64,000 nt of DNA from Pararobbsia silviterrae (GTDB taxonomy: Bacteria > Pseudomonadota > Gammaproteobacteria > Burkholderiales > Burkholderiaceae): NCBI RefSeq assembly GCF_003628125.1, contig NZ_RBZU01000001.1, forward strand, positions 186,001 through 250,000. Reading direction: 5' to 3'. Below the pieces are notes generated by a model. It was not told the origin of the DNA. It saw only the letters and a program-made list of their open reading frames with translations, and did not search any database. The translations under genes were made by a program, and so were the position numbers. This document shows positions 1-8,234 of the stretch, piece by piece (position 1 is the first letter of the stretch; each line of letters starts with the position of its first letter).

Positions 1-632
1 CCGATCCGTCCGGCTCGCTCTGGCACGGCAGCGCGACGTTGCGGCTCGCGGCGGGTTCGGACTCGGGCGACCTGACCGAGCTGCCCGGCCGCCTCGAATG
101 GACGACGTCGTTCGGGTCGTTGTTCGCGGGGCGCGTCCATATGACGCTGAATCAGACCGATGCGATGCGCGCGCCCGTCGAGGTCGTCGCGTCGATGCGC
201 GAGGCGACGCTCGGCGCGGGCGGCATCGACGTGCCGGCGAGCTTGCTCGACGGACTCGGCGCGCCGTTCAACACGCTCGCGTTGCGCGGCGTCGTGCGGC
301 TCGACTGGGGCGAGTGGCGCGTGTTCGGCCCGCGCGCGTTCGGCCGGATGACCGTCACGATGTCGGACGTCGCCGCCCGGATCTCGCGGGTCCGGCCGCT
401 CGGCGCGTACCGGCTGGTCTACGAGGCGCAGGGCGATACGGCGTCGATGACGCTGACGACGATCCGCGGCCCGTTGATGCTCGACGGCACGGGTACGATG
501 CGCGACCGGCATCTGATGTTCACGGGGTCCGCGCACGCGGAGCCCAACTATGCGGACAACCTGAGGTCGCTGCTCGATCTGCTCGGACGCAGGAGTCCTG
601 ATGGCAGTTACGCGCTCGTCTTTGGGCGATGA
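1..632 (+). CDS. gspN: Type II secretion system protein N, 5' end outside window
   Basis: C-terminal part of GspN, a bitopic inner-membrane subunit of the general (type II) secretion machinery whose exact role is poorly defined. The frame is open from the first base (codons begin at base 3), so the start lies upstream and about 210 residues are visible. Family features seen: SGSLWHGSATL near the left edge, YRLVYEAQG around the middle, then a GPLMLDGTGTMRD stretch, FTGSA and LRSLLDLLGRR close to the C terminus. In Burkholderia gspN is normally the last gene of the gsp operon, which fits the stop at 630-632 followed by a convergent gene. The family call rests on motif recall, not on a search. 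Confidence 0.85.
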   Translation, partial: DPSGSLWHGSATLRLAAGSDSGDLTELPGRLEWTTSFGSLFAGRVHMTLNQTDAMRAPVEVVASMREATLGAGGIDVPASLLDGLGAPFNTLALRGVVRLDWGEWRVFGPRAFGRMTVTMSDVAARISRVRPLGAYRLVYEAQGDTASMTLTTIRGPLMLDGTGTMRDRHLMFTGSAHAEPNYADNLRSLLDLLGRRSPDGSYALVFGR

Positions 633-676
633 GACCGCAGGGCGCATGGTGAGCGCGCGCCCCGCAACGCCGACGC

Positions 677-2290
677 TCAGTGCCCCGAAGCCGCGTGCGC
701 GACCTTCGGCGGGCGCGTAAACCAGACGAGCACCGCAAGCCCCAGAAACGCGAAGCCCGACCATCGGAAATAGTCGTTCGTCGCGAGCATGAACCCTTGC
801 TGCGTGACGATCGAGTTGATCTGGGCCGTCATCGTGTCGCCCGTGATGCCGAGACCCGTCAACGCATCCGAGAACGCGTTCGTGTTCGCCGAGTATGCGT
901 TGACCGATTCGCTGAGCACGGCGTGGTGATAGATCGCCGTGTTTTCCCAGATCGTCGTGCTGACCGCGGTGCCGATCGCGCCCGAGAGCGTGCGCAGGAA
1001 ATTCGACAGACCCGATGCGGCCGCCATGTGATCGATCGACACGCTCGAAAGCGTGATCGTCGTGACGGGCACGAAGAAGCAGGCGACGCCGATCCCTTGC
1101 GTGAGCCGCGGGCCGATCAGCTTGAGGAACGGCGTGTCGAGCGTGAACGACGCATTCCAGAACGAGACCAGCGCGAACACGCAGAACGCGAACGACGCGA
1201 CCATGCGCAGATTGAGCCGCGTGATGTTGCGCCCGACCATCGGCGAGAGCACGAGCGCAAGTAACCCGACGGGCGCGGTGGCGAGTCCGGCCTTGCCCGC
1301 CGTATAGCCCATGACGGTCTGCAGCCAGAGCGGGAAGATCACCACCGATCCGAAGAACGTGCAGTAGCCGAGCGCCATGACGAGCACGCCGAGCGCGAAA
1401 TTGCGGTCCTTGAAGAGCGAGAGATCGACGATCGGCTGCGATTCGGTGACTTCCCAGATCAGCAGCATCGTCAGCGCGACGGCGGCGATCAGCCCCAGCG
1501 TCAGGATGAACGACGAGTTGAACCAGTCGCGGTCCTTGCCGAGGTCGAGCATCATCTGCAGCGAGCCGACGCCGACGACGAGCAGCGCGAGCCCGATCGC
1601 GTCGATCGGGATGTGCATCGTCGGCGTGTCGCGTCCCTTGAGCGCCTTCATGCAGACGAGCGCCGAGAAGATCCCGATCGGCACGTTGATATAGAAGATC
1701 CAAGGCCACGTGTAGTTGTCCGTGATGTAGCCGCCGAGCAAGGGACCGAAGATCGGTGCGACGACGACGGTCATGGCCCAGAGCCCGAGCGCGAGGCCGC
1801 GTTTGGCCGGCGGATAGCTGCGCAGCAAGATCGTCTGCGAAAGCGGCACCATCGGACCCGAGACCAGACCTTGCATAAGGCGGAAGAACACGAGCGACTC
1901 GAGGTTCGTCGCGAAGCCGCAGAGCGCGGACATCAGCGCGAACAGCGAGACCGACATCGTGAACAGCTTGACCTCGCCGACGCGGCGCGCGAGCCAGCCG
2001 GTCAGCGGCACGGCGATCGCGGCGGCGACCGAATACGAGCTGATGACCCACGTGCCCTGGCTGCTTGCGACGCCGAGGCTGCCGGCGATCGTCGGGACCG
2101 ACACGTTCGCGATCGAGGTATCGAGCACTTCCATGAAGGTGCCGAACGCGAGCGCGAGCGTCAGCAAGGCGAGCGTGCCCGGCGTAAAGCCCGGCGCGGC
2201 GCTGCCCGGTGCGGCACCGCCGGGCGGTCGACTCGGTGGAGCGGCGGATGCGTCTGCGGATGGGGCGGGTGAGGCGGCGGCGTCAGACAT
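677..2290 (-). CDS. emrB: DHA2-family MFS multidrug exporter, EmrB type
   Basis: A 537-residue inner-membrane proton-driven exporter of the 14-helix DHA2 (EmrB/QacA) family. The start is the ATG at 2288-2290; the frame stays open upstream, but the residues there are not membrane-protein-like. A low-complexity Ala/Pro/Ser tail of about 40 residues precedes the first helix (GTLALLTLALAFGTFMEVLD). Motif C-like RLMQGLVSGPMVPLSQ and the family signature YTWPWIFYINVPIGI are present. It follows marR on the same strand with a gap of about 180 bp. The periplasmic adaptor (EmrA) that such exporters normally use is not adjacent, although an outer-membrane factor lies divergently at 3624. The substrate is unknown; MarR control suggests aromatic or phenolic toxicants. 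Confidence 0.9.
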   Translation of the reverse strand: MSDAAASPAPSADASAAPPSRPPGGAAPGSAAPGFTPGTLALLTLALAFGTFMEVLDTSIANVSVPTIAGSLGVASSQGTWVISSYSVAAAIAVPLTGWLARRVGEVKLFTMSVSLFALMSALCGFATNLESLVFFRLMQGLVSGPMVPLSQTILLRSYPPAKRGLALGLWAMTVVVAPIFGPLLGGYITDNYTWPWIFYINVPIGIFSALVCMKALKGRDTPTMHIPIDAIGLALLVVGVGSLQMMLDLGKDRDWFNSSFILTLGLIAAVALTMLLIWEVTESQPIVDLSLFKDRNFALGVLVMALGYCTFFGSVVIFPLWLQTVMGYTAGKAGLATAPVGLLALVLSPMVGRNITRLNLRMVASFAFCVFALVSFWNASFTLDTPFLKLIGPRLTQGIGVACFFVPVTTITLSSVSIDHMAAASGLSNFLRTLSGAIGTAVSTTIWENTAIYHHAVLSESVNAYSANTNAFSDALTGLGITGDTMTAQINSIVTQQGFMLATNDYFRWSGFAFLGLAVLVWFTRPPKVAHAASGH

Positions 2291-2471
2291 GGCGCGATCC
2301 CTGGTAGCGTGCGTGAAGCGAATCGGTCCGCACCGTACGCCACGCACACGTGTTAAATGGTTATTTAAATATCTGCCCCAGCATCTTCTGCCCAGACAGT
2401 AATCACAGCGACCCGACCGTTTCCAGTGTGCGCGCATCGTGGCGCGTGATCGGTCGATTCAATCGGAAAGA

Positions 2472-2960
2472 TCAGGTCGTTTCGTCGTCCGCGCTTGCGT
2501 TGCTCAGCGCGATCGGAATCTCGTGCTCCGCGATTCGCGTGAGCAGGCGGATCAGGATCTCGACTTCGTCCTTCGAAAACGGCGCAAGCACTTCGGACAT
2601 CACGCTGCCGCAGACGTTGGGCAATTGCGCGGCGATCGCGCGGCCCGCGTCCGTCAGCGCGATTTCGACGACGCGACGGTCCTGCTCGCTGCGCGTGCGC
2701 GCGATGAAGCCCTTCTTTTCGAGCCGGTCGAGCATGCGCGTCATCGAGCCGCTGTCATAGGCCAGCGCGCGCGAGAGTTCTTGCGGCGTCCGCGCGAGAC
2801 CTTTGCTGAGCTGGAACATCACGCCGATCTGCTGCGGCGTCAGGCCCAGAGGGGCGACGGCCGTGTCCATCCGGTGCAGCAGCACGTTGCGCGCGCGCGC
2901 CAGGTAGTACCCGACACTGCCTTCGAGGGAGAAGTCCTCGGGTTTCGGGGCGCCTGTCAT
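2472..2960 (-). CDS. MarR-family transcriptional repressor
   Basis: A 162-residue winged-helix regulator. The start at 2958-2960 gives MTGAPKPEDFSLEGSVGYYL; the in-frame extension further upstream reads through the promoter and is not protein-like. The DNA-recognition helix and wing are clear: LSRALAYDSGSMTRMLDRLE followed by KKGFIARTRSEQDRRVVEI and LTDAG. MarR proteins usually repress their own promoter and a neighbouring efflux operon until a small aromatic ligand binds. Here two matching palindromes sit in the spacers of this gene's promoter and of a divergent promoter, so autoregulation plus control of both arms is the likely design. The downstream target on this strand is the EmrB-type exporter. 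Confidence 0.92.
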   Translation of the reverse strand: MTGAPKPEDFSLEGSVGYYLARARNVLLHRMDTAVAPLGLTPQQIGVMFQLSKGLARTPQELSRALAYDSGSMTRMLDRLEKKGFIARTRSEQDRRVVEIALTDAGRAIAAQLPNVCGSVMSEVLAPFSKDEVEILIRLLTRIAEHEIPIALSNASADDETT

Positions 2961-3004
2961 GTGGGGAAATCCGCTGTTTTGGGCAATCGTGCCGTAGGTT
3001 TCGA

Positions 3005-3032
3005 ATACTAGTTGCCTAGGCAGAAAAGTCAA
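3005..3032 (-). promoter_or_regulatory. Predicted marR promoter with an operator in the spacer
   Basis: Read on the minus strand: -35 TTGACT (3032-3027), 16-bp spacer, -10 TAGTAT (3010-3005). The spacer contains the palindrome TTGCCTAGGCA at 3012-3022, so a bound repressor would block RNA polymerase directly. A near-identical palindrome occurs in the divergent promoter. Confidence 0.65.
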
Positions 3033-3077
3033 GCGTTGCAAAGAAGCGAATATCCACGCCGAAGTCGAGGCCGAGCC

Positions 3078-3106
3078 TTGTGGATTAATTGCATAGGCAA
3101 TAAGAT
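3078..3106 (+). promoter_or_regulatory. Predicted divergent promoter with a matching operator
   Basis: Plus strand: -35 TTGTGG (3078-3083), 17-bp spacer, -10 TAAGAT (3101-3106). The spacer ends with TTGCATAGGCAA (3089-3100), an inverted repeat of the same type as the one in the marR promoter. It probably drives the small membrane ORF at 3184 and the efflux lipoprotein at 3624. Confidence 0.6.
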
Positions 3107-3183
3107 ATGCAAATCGAAAACGATTAGCCATAGCAAATGCGCTAGCCCATTGCCGGCTCCCCTGCCGGATGCCTGAAAACATC

Positions 3184-3441
3184 ATGAATACGCTCAAGAC
3201 CGCCACCGCCCGCCTTGCCCAATTGACGCCTCAGGGACGGCTGCGCTGGTTGAAACTCTCGGTCTATGGGCTCGTGTTCCTGCTGCCTTTCGGCATGGCG
3301 ATGCTTGCACTGCTCGTCTATCTCGAACGGCGTAGCCGCGTCGCCGGCGCCGATTCGGGTGTCGAGCCGAGCGCGTCGGCCCCCTCATCCGCAAAGCCGC
3401 GTCGCGCGGCGCTTCCGCACTACTGCAGCAATCGGCCCTGA
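3184..3441 (+). CDS. Small single-span membrane protein, function unknown
   Basis: An 85-residue ORF. An ATG at 3169 is also in frame; the one at 3184 is preferred because MNTLKTATARLAQLTPQGRL gives a compact cytoplasmic head, but neither has a strong ribosome site. Residues about 25-47 form one hydrophobic helix (YGLVFLLPFGMAMLALLVYL) followed by basic residues and a Ser/Ala/Pro-rich tail. It sits between the predicted divergent promoter and the outer-membrane factor, the slot where an adaptor gene might be expected. It has one helix at its N terminus like an adaptor, but is far too short and shows no lipoyl or barrel domain. I do not recognise the family. Confidence 0.5.
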   Translation: MNTLKTATARLAQLTPQGRLRWLKLSVYGLVFLLPFGMAMLALLVYLERRSRVAGADSGVEPSASAPSSAKPRRAALPHYCSNRP

Positions 3442-3623
3442 TCAGTCGGCGATCGGCGAGTCCTGACGCGTCAGGACGCGTAATGACGCGTAACGGGACC
3501 GTCGACGCGTCCGACAGACAGCCGCGCCTCGCGCCGCTACGCTTGCGGGTCAAACCGGACGCGGCTCCTGAGATTAAGATCCACACGCTGAGCCGTCCCG
3601 CCTTCTTCCCGCAGGAACTCTCG

Positions 3624-5186
3624 ATGTCCATCCGTCGTTCGATTCGCGTTTCGCGCGTGTGTGTCCGGGTGCGCCCGACTATCCTGGTCGCGGCGCTGGC
3701 GTGCGGCGCCGTCGTGTCCGGATGCGCGGTCGGCCCCGACTATGCGCGCCCGAGCGTCGCGATGCCCGCGACATTCAAGGAAGCCGCGCCGGGATGGAAG
3801 GTCGCCGAACCCGCGGATCGACACGACCGCGGCGACTGGTGGCGCGTGTTCGACGACGACACGCTCGACCGGCTCGAAGCGAAGGTCGACGTCTCGAATC
3901 AGACGATCGCCGGCTACGAGGCTGCCTATCGTCAGTCGCACGCGCTCGTCGACGAAGCGCGCGCTGCGTATTTCCCGACGATCTCGGTGTCGGCCGGCGG
4001 GACGCGATCGGGTACGGCAAGATCGTCGCTCGCATCGAGCGGCGCCGTGACGTCCTCGGGCGTCTCGAATACGTTCTCGCTCGAAGGCGACGCGACCTGG
4101 GAACTCGATGTCTGGGGCAAGGTGCGTCGCGAGGTCGCGTCCGAAAAGGCGGGCCAGCAAGCGGCCGCGGCGGATATCGCCAATGCGCGGCTGTCGGCTC
4201 AGGCGACCCTCGCTCAAGACTATTTTCAGTTGCGCGCGCTCGATGCGACGCAGAAGCTTCTCGACGACACCGTCGCCGCCTACCAGAAGTCGCTCGAACT
4301 CACCCAAAATCGCTACGCGCAGGGCGTCGCCGCGCGCTCGGATGTGTTGCAAGCGCAGACACAGCTGCAGTCTGCGCAGTCCAGCGCCGTCAACAACGGC
4401 ATTGCACGCGCGCAGTACGAGCATGCGATCGCGGTGCTCGTCGGCGAACCCGCCTCGACGTTTTCGATTCCGGTCATGCCGCTGGCGGCCGAGCCGCCTG
4501 CGATTCCCGCTCAACTGCCGACCGCGCTGCTTGAACGGCGGCCCGACATCGCTGCGGCCGAGCGCCGCGCGGCGGCGGCCAACGAGCAGATCGGCGTCGC
4601 GATCGCGGCGTACTTCCCGAGCATCAGTCTGTCGGCGACGGGCGGGTATCAAAGTTCGCTGCTCGGCAGTCTCGTGTCGGCGCCGTCGCGGTTCTGGACG
4701 CTCGGGCCGCAACTCGCAGAGACTGTGTTCGATGCGGGTCTGCGCGGCGCGCAGACCGACGCCGCGCGTGCGGCCTACGATCAACAGGTCGCGAATTACC
4801 GGCAAGCGGTGCTCGCGGCGTTCCAGGACGTCGAGGACAATCTCGTCTCGCTGCGCGTACTCGAGCAGCAGATCGTGATTCAGCGCGCCGCGGTCGACTC
4901 GGCGCGCGAGGCGCTCGCCATCGTCACGAACCAGTACAAGGCGGGTACGTCGACGTACCTCGACGTCATCACATCGCAAACTGCCGCTTACCAGGCCGAA
5001 CAAACGCTCGCGAATATCTCGGGCCAGCGCATGGTGTCGGCGGTCGGACTCGTCAAGTCGCTCGGCGGCGGCTGGAATACGTCACGCATGGACGACCCCG
5101 AAGCGAAGGCTGCCGACGGCAGCGCGGCACCCGCACCGGGCGATACGCCGACGGATGCGCCCGACGCGGCAGCGTCATCGTCCTGA
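3624..5186 (+). CDS. Outer-membrane efflux lipoprotein, NodT/OprM family
   Basis: A 520-residue TolC-like trimeric channel protein for tripartite drug efflux. The start at 3624 follows GCAGGA and gives a signal peptide ending in the lipobox VVSGC, so the mature protein is lipidated at Cys (about residue 36) and starts CAVGPDYARPSVAMP, the hallmark of this family. Two OEP repeats follow, with conserved LDVWGKVRREVASEKA in the first and LLERRPDIAAAERR and ATGGYQSSLLGSL at the start of the second. The C-terminal tail is low complexity (Ala/Pro/Asp/Ser) and lies inside an 81-bp tandem duplication. Context suggests it works with the divergent EmrB-type exporter, although the adaptor is missing locally. 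Confidence 0.93.
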   Translation: MSIRRSIRVSRVCVRVRPTILVAALACGAVVSGCAVGPDYARPSVAMPATFKEAAPGWKVAEPADRHDRGDWWRVFDDDTLDRLEAKVDVSNQTIAGYEAAYRQSHALVDEARAAYFPTISVSAGGTRSGTARSSLASSGAVTSSGVSNTFSLEGDATWELDVWGKVRREVASEKAGQQAAAADIANARLSAQATLAQDYFQLRALDATQKLLDDTVAAYQKSLELTQNRYAQGVAARSDVLQAQTQLQSAQSSAVNNGIARAQYEHAIAVLVGEPASTFSIPVMPLAAEPPAIPAQLPTALLERRPDIAAAERRAAAANEQIGVAIAAYFPSISLSATGGYQSSLLGSLVSAPSRFWTLGPQLAETVFDAGLRGAQTDAARAAYDQQVANYRQAVLAAFQDVEDNLVSLRVLEQQIVIQRAAVDSAREALAIVTNQYKAGTSTYLDVITSQTAAYQAEQTLANISGQRMVSAVGLVKSLGGGWNTSRMDDPEAKAADGSAAPAPGDTPTDAPDAAASSS

Positions 5187-5299
5187 ACTCGCCGGCGCGA
5201 TGCCTCGATCGGCGCGCTGGGCGATACGCCGGCAGACGCGCCCGACGCGGGAGCGTCATCGTCCTAAGCTCGACGGCGCGATGCCCGGATCGGCACGTC
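5138..5299 (+). repeat. 81-bp tandem duplication covering the end of the efflux gene
   Basis: Two diverged copies, 5138-5218 and 5219-5299. The first encodes the last 15 residues (GDTPTDAPDAAASSS) and the TGA stop of the efflux lipoprotein; the second would encode GDTPADAPDAGASSS and then TAA in the same frame, because 81 is a multiple of three. The copies differ at scattered positions, so the duplication is not recent. Confidence 0.85.
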
Positions 5300-5330
5300 A
5301 GATGCGGCCGATGGGTTCGATCGCCGAGTC

Positions 5331-7001
5331 CTAGCTTCCGATGCCGTCGAGCGTGAATGCGCGGTAGGCGGCCAGGAAGGTATCGAAATCGCCGTGTTGC
5401 TCGCGTTCGAGCGCGGCTTGGCGCTCAAGCGATTCGCGCGCGAGCGACTCGAAGATCTGTTGGAGATCGGCCGGCAACGGCCGCGCGCGGAACCCTTCGG
5501 CGATTCGGCGGCTCTGCGCGAGATTGAACTCGGCAAACGACACGTTCTGATCGAACAGCGCCGCGAGCGCGCGCGCCGAGGGCGTGCGCGAGGCGTCGTC
5601 GAGCTTGAGGCGCTCGGCGTCGAGCGCGCTCCGGTGCACGTCGTCGCCGCGTACCGCATCGAGCAGATCGGCGGCCGCCGTCATCCGGTCGAACAAGACA
5701 TGGGCCCAATCACGCATCGCGATCGCGCTGCCTTCGCGTTGCAGCACGAGACCCGGGCGACGCCCTTCGCGCGAGACACGGCCGAAATTGTCGGAGCTTT
5801 CCGCAAAACCTTCGGCTGACAGTCGCGGGCTGTCGTCGAGCGCGCACATCAGCAGGAATACATCGATGAATCGGACTGTCGATTCGGCGATGCCGATCGG
5901 TTCCGACGGATCGATATCGAGGCAGCGGACTTCGACGTACTGAACGCCGCGTTCCGCGAGCGCCGCGAGTGCGCGCTCGCCCGAACGCGCGACGCGCTTG
6001 GGCCGAATCGACGAGTAGAACTCGTTCTCGATCTGCAGCACGTTCGTGTTGATCTGCACCCATTCGCCACGGCGTTTCGTGCCGATCGCCTCGTATGGCG
6101 GATACGGCTGACTGACCGCGCGCGCCAGGCTCGACACATAGCTCGCGAGATCGTCGTAGTTCGGGAGCAGGTCGGCCTGGGCCGACGTGTTGTGATAGCC
6201 GAGATCGCTCATGCGCAGGCTCGTCGCGTACGGCAGATAAAGCGTGTGGTCGCCGAAGGCCTCGAGCGTATGCGCCGCGCCGCGCACGAACCCCGCGTCG
6301 AGCGCCGGCGACGCGCCGAACAGATACATGAGCAGCCAGCTGAAGCGCCGGAAGTTGCGGATCAGCGCGAAATACCGGTCCGACTGGTAGTCCTGCATCG
6401 AGACGCCGCGCGCGTGCTCGGGCTCCGCTTCGCGAAGCCGCTGCCAGAGCGTCTCGTTGAGCGACCAGTTGAAATGCACGCCCGCGATGCACTGCATGGT
6501 CTTGCCATAGCGGATCGCGAGGCCTTCACGATAGACGTGCTTCAGACGTCCGATATTCGACGTGCCGTAGTACGCGATCGGAATATCCGCTTCAGCGGGC
6601 AGAACGCACGGCATCGACTGATTCCAGATGAGCTCATCGCCGATCTTGGAGTAGACAAAGCGGTGAAGCGTATCGAGTTCGTCGAGCGTATCGGCGCCCT
6701 CGGTGTGCACGCCGGTGATGAATTCGAGCAGCGCTTCCGAGTAGTCGGTCGTCAGCGCGTCGTGCGTCAGCGCCGAGCCGAGCGATGCCGGATGCGGCGT
6801 CAGCGCGAGCGCGCCGTCCGGCGACACGCGCAGGCTTTCCTTTTCGATCCCGTGGAGTCCTTGCGTGAGCAGCGAGCGATTGGCCTGCGCACCGAGCAAT
6901 GCGAGACCGGCCGCAAGGCGGCCGGGGTGTTCGCGATTCGTCGTCGTGTCGGGCACCGCGAACGCGGGCGCCGACATCGTGTGCGGCGAAGAAGTAGACA
7001 T
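5331..7001 (-). CDS. gshA: Glutamate-cysteine ligase
   Basis: A 556-residue enzyme for the first, rate-limiting step of glutathione synthesis (ATP-dependent joining of L-glutamate and L-cysteine), cytoplasmic. It belongs to the proteobacterial type-1 GshA family; E. coli GshA has 518 residues and the excess is mostly an N-terminal extension. Motifs: [15 protein letters not shown] and [14 protein letters not shown] (metal and substrate binding glutamates), [28 protein letters not shown], and EVRCLDIDP near the C-terminal half. The ATG at 6999-7001 was chosen; another in-frame ATG at 6975-6977 would remove eight residues. A leader of about 140 bp upstream shows no clear promoter consensus. Confidence 0.96.
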   Translation of the reverse strand: MSTSSPHTMSAPAFAVPDTTTNREHPGRLAAGLALLGAQANRSLLTQGLHGIEKESLRVSPDGALALTPHPASLGSALTHDALTTDYSEALLEFITGVHTEGADTLDELDTLHRFVYSKIGDELIWNQSMPCVLPAEADIPIAYYGTSNIGRLKHVYREGLAIRYGKTMQCIAGVHFNWSLNETLWQRLREAEPEHARGVSMQDYQSDRYFALIRNFRRFSWLLMYLFGASPALDAGFVRGAAHTLEAFGDHTLYLPYATSLRMSDLGYHNTSAQADLLPNYDDLASYVSSLARAVSQPYPPYEAIGTKRRGEWVQINTNVLQIENEFYSSIRPKRVARSGERALAALAERGVQYVEVRCLDIDPSEPIGIAESTVRFIDVFLLMCALDDSPRLSAEGFAESSDNFGRVSREGRRPGLVLQREGSAIAMRDWAHVLFDRMTAAADLLDAVRGDDVHRSALDAERLKLDDASRTPSARALAALFDQNVSFAEFNLAQSRRIAEGFRARPLPADLQQIFESLARESLERQAALEREQHGDFDTFLAAYRAFTLDGIGS

Positions 7002-7274
7002 GCTCGGATGGTCGGATCGTGAAGTGACGGGCACTTTAACACTTCGTCCAAATGCGTGTGCCGCGCGCCCTTTGACCTTGCACGACGAAGGTCTTTTCAT
7101 TCAAGGACTTGCAAAGGGGCCCGCGACACGGTCATTTTAGGTCGCGATCCGGCGCGACGGTGTGCGATCGGGCACGTAGAGGCAAAAAATTCCTATCACC
7201 GAATACATTAGTATTCAAGAAGTCAAAATGCTTGTTGTTAAATTGAAACGTTGATGGCAAACCCCACTTGCGTA
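7002..7274. other. Intergenic region upstream of gshA
   Basis: No gene. The right half (about 7180-7260) is AT-rich compared with its surroundings and may act as an upstream element for the small-RNA promoter that begins at 7275. The left half should hold the gshA promoter; no convincing -35/-10 pair was found. Confidence 0.5.
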
Positions 7275-7303
7275 TTGCGATGCAGCAGTGTTTCGGGTAC
7301 TAT
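7275..7303 (+). promoter_or_regulatory. Predicted sigma-70 promoter of a small RNA
   Basis: -35 TTGCGA (7275-7280), exactly 17 bp of spacer, -10 TACTAT (7298-7303). It predicts a transcript start near 7310, directly at the first of two CU-rich decamers that end at an intrinsic terminator. Confidence 0.7.
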
Positions 7304-7309
7304 CGTTTC

Positions 7310-7371
7310 TGTCTCCTCCATGTCTCCTCCTGATATGGATTCAGCCCGCCCAATGAGGCGGGCTTTTTTTC
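7310..7371 (+). ncRNA. Candidate small regulatory RNA with two anti-Shine-Dalgarno motifs
   Basis: About 61 nt predicted from the promoter at 7275-7303 to the terminator at 7343-7370. The 5' half holds a direct repeat of TGTCTCCTCC (7310-7319 and 7321-7330, one A between them), which can pair with GGAGGA-type ribosome binding sites. There is no ORF of useful length. CU-rich repeated seeds of this kind occur in small-RNA families of other proteobacteria. A relation to a named family is not claimed. The combination of promoter, seed repeat and terminator within 100 bp is the evidence; expression has not been shown. Confidence 0.7.
7343..7370 (+). terminator. Intrinsic terminator of the small RNA
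   Basis: Perfect 8-bp stem AGCCCGCC (7343-7350) with GGCGGGCT (7357-7364), loop CAATGA, followed by an uninterrupted run of seven T (7364-7370). Confidence 0.9.
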
Positions 7372-7655
7372 GTCCATCGTTTATGCGTCGGTCGATCTTC
7401 GTCGGCCGATCGCGCGCGAGCGAACGCGTCCGATCGGCGTTGAACGGGCGTCAACGGGGCTGAAGGAAAGCAGGAAGCAGAAGGTAGGAGGCCGAAGCCC
7501 GAAGCCCGAAGGCTAGGTGTGCGGCGCACGCCGTGAGATTCAAGTCGCGCGCGGTCGGATTCAAGCGCCGTGCGCGAGCTGCGGGCCGCTCCCTAAAACG
7601 CCGCGACACGCGAAATCGCCGTGCATCGATACGTCTCGACGTCCCGAGCGGGCAG
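7372..7655. other. Intergenic region between small RNA and yaeQ
   Basis: About 280 bp with no supported gene, promoter or repeat apart from a short duplicated GAAGCCCGAA motif around 7493-7510. Confidence 0.5.
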
Positions 7656-8216
7656 TCAGGATGACCGAGCGACGGGCTCGCGCCAGCGTTCCCATTCGAC
7701 GAGGACCGGCTCCGACGCCGCATCGCCGAGCCACATTTGTCCGTCCTGAATCGTGCACTGGAGCCGCATCGTCCGTTGCGCAAGGCCCGCGAGTGCGGCT
7801 GCGCATCCTTCGCGCAGATTCAGCACGGTCAGGTTGCGCACGCGCGCGACGCGCGATTCGACGGGTTTCCACCAGATCTCCGACGCCCTGCCGCCATAGC
7901 TGATGACGCGCACCTGTTCGGCCCGTCCCGCTGCCTTGAGGATGCGTCGGTCGTCGGGCTGACCGACGTCGATCCACTGGACGATCGCGCCGGTGAGGTC
8001 GGTTTCCCAAAGGTCGGGCTCGTCGACATCCGACAGGCCCTTGCAGAACTCGAGTCGCTCGCTCGCGAACAACGCGAACGCGGCGAGCCGCACCATCATG
8101 CGTTCGTCGGTTTCGGACGGGTGCAGTGCGATCGTCAATGCGTGGTCGGCGTAGTAGTGCCGATCCATGTCGGCGATCTGGAGATCGGCCTTATAGATGG
8201 TCGATTTGAGGGCCAT
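7656..8216 (-). CDS. yaeQ: YaeQ family protein
   Basis: 186 residues, close to the 181 of E. coli YaeQ. The N terminus MALKSTIYKADLQIADMDR and the segments ALHPSETDERMMVRLAAFAL, FCKGLSDVDEPDLW, WIDVGQPDDRRILKA and VISYGGRASEIWW are characteristic. YaeQ proteins have a compact fold related to the PD-(D/E)XK nuclease superfamily; the cellular role is unsettled, with a proposed link to transcription-elongation and haemolysin expression in enterics. It lies directly behind the MATE exporter on the same strand (18-bp gap), so the two may share a transcript. Confidence 0.93.
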   Translation of the reverse strand: MALKSTIYKADLQIADMDRHYYADHALTIALHPSETDERMMVRLAAFALFASERLEFCKGLSDVDEPDLWETDLTGAIVQWIDVGQPDDRRILKAAGRAEQVRVISYGGRASEIWWKPVESRVARVRNLTVLNLREGCAAALAGLAQRTMRLQCTIQDGQMWLGDAASEPVLVEWERWREPVARSS

Positions 8217-8234
8217 GAGTCCGCGAAGTCCGTT

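Noticed and set aside
5138-5299. Mobile element or attachment site
   Set aside because: A simple direct duplication with no inverted ends, transposase or integrase nearby.
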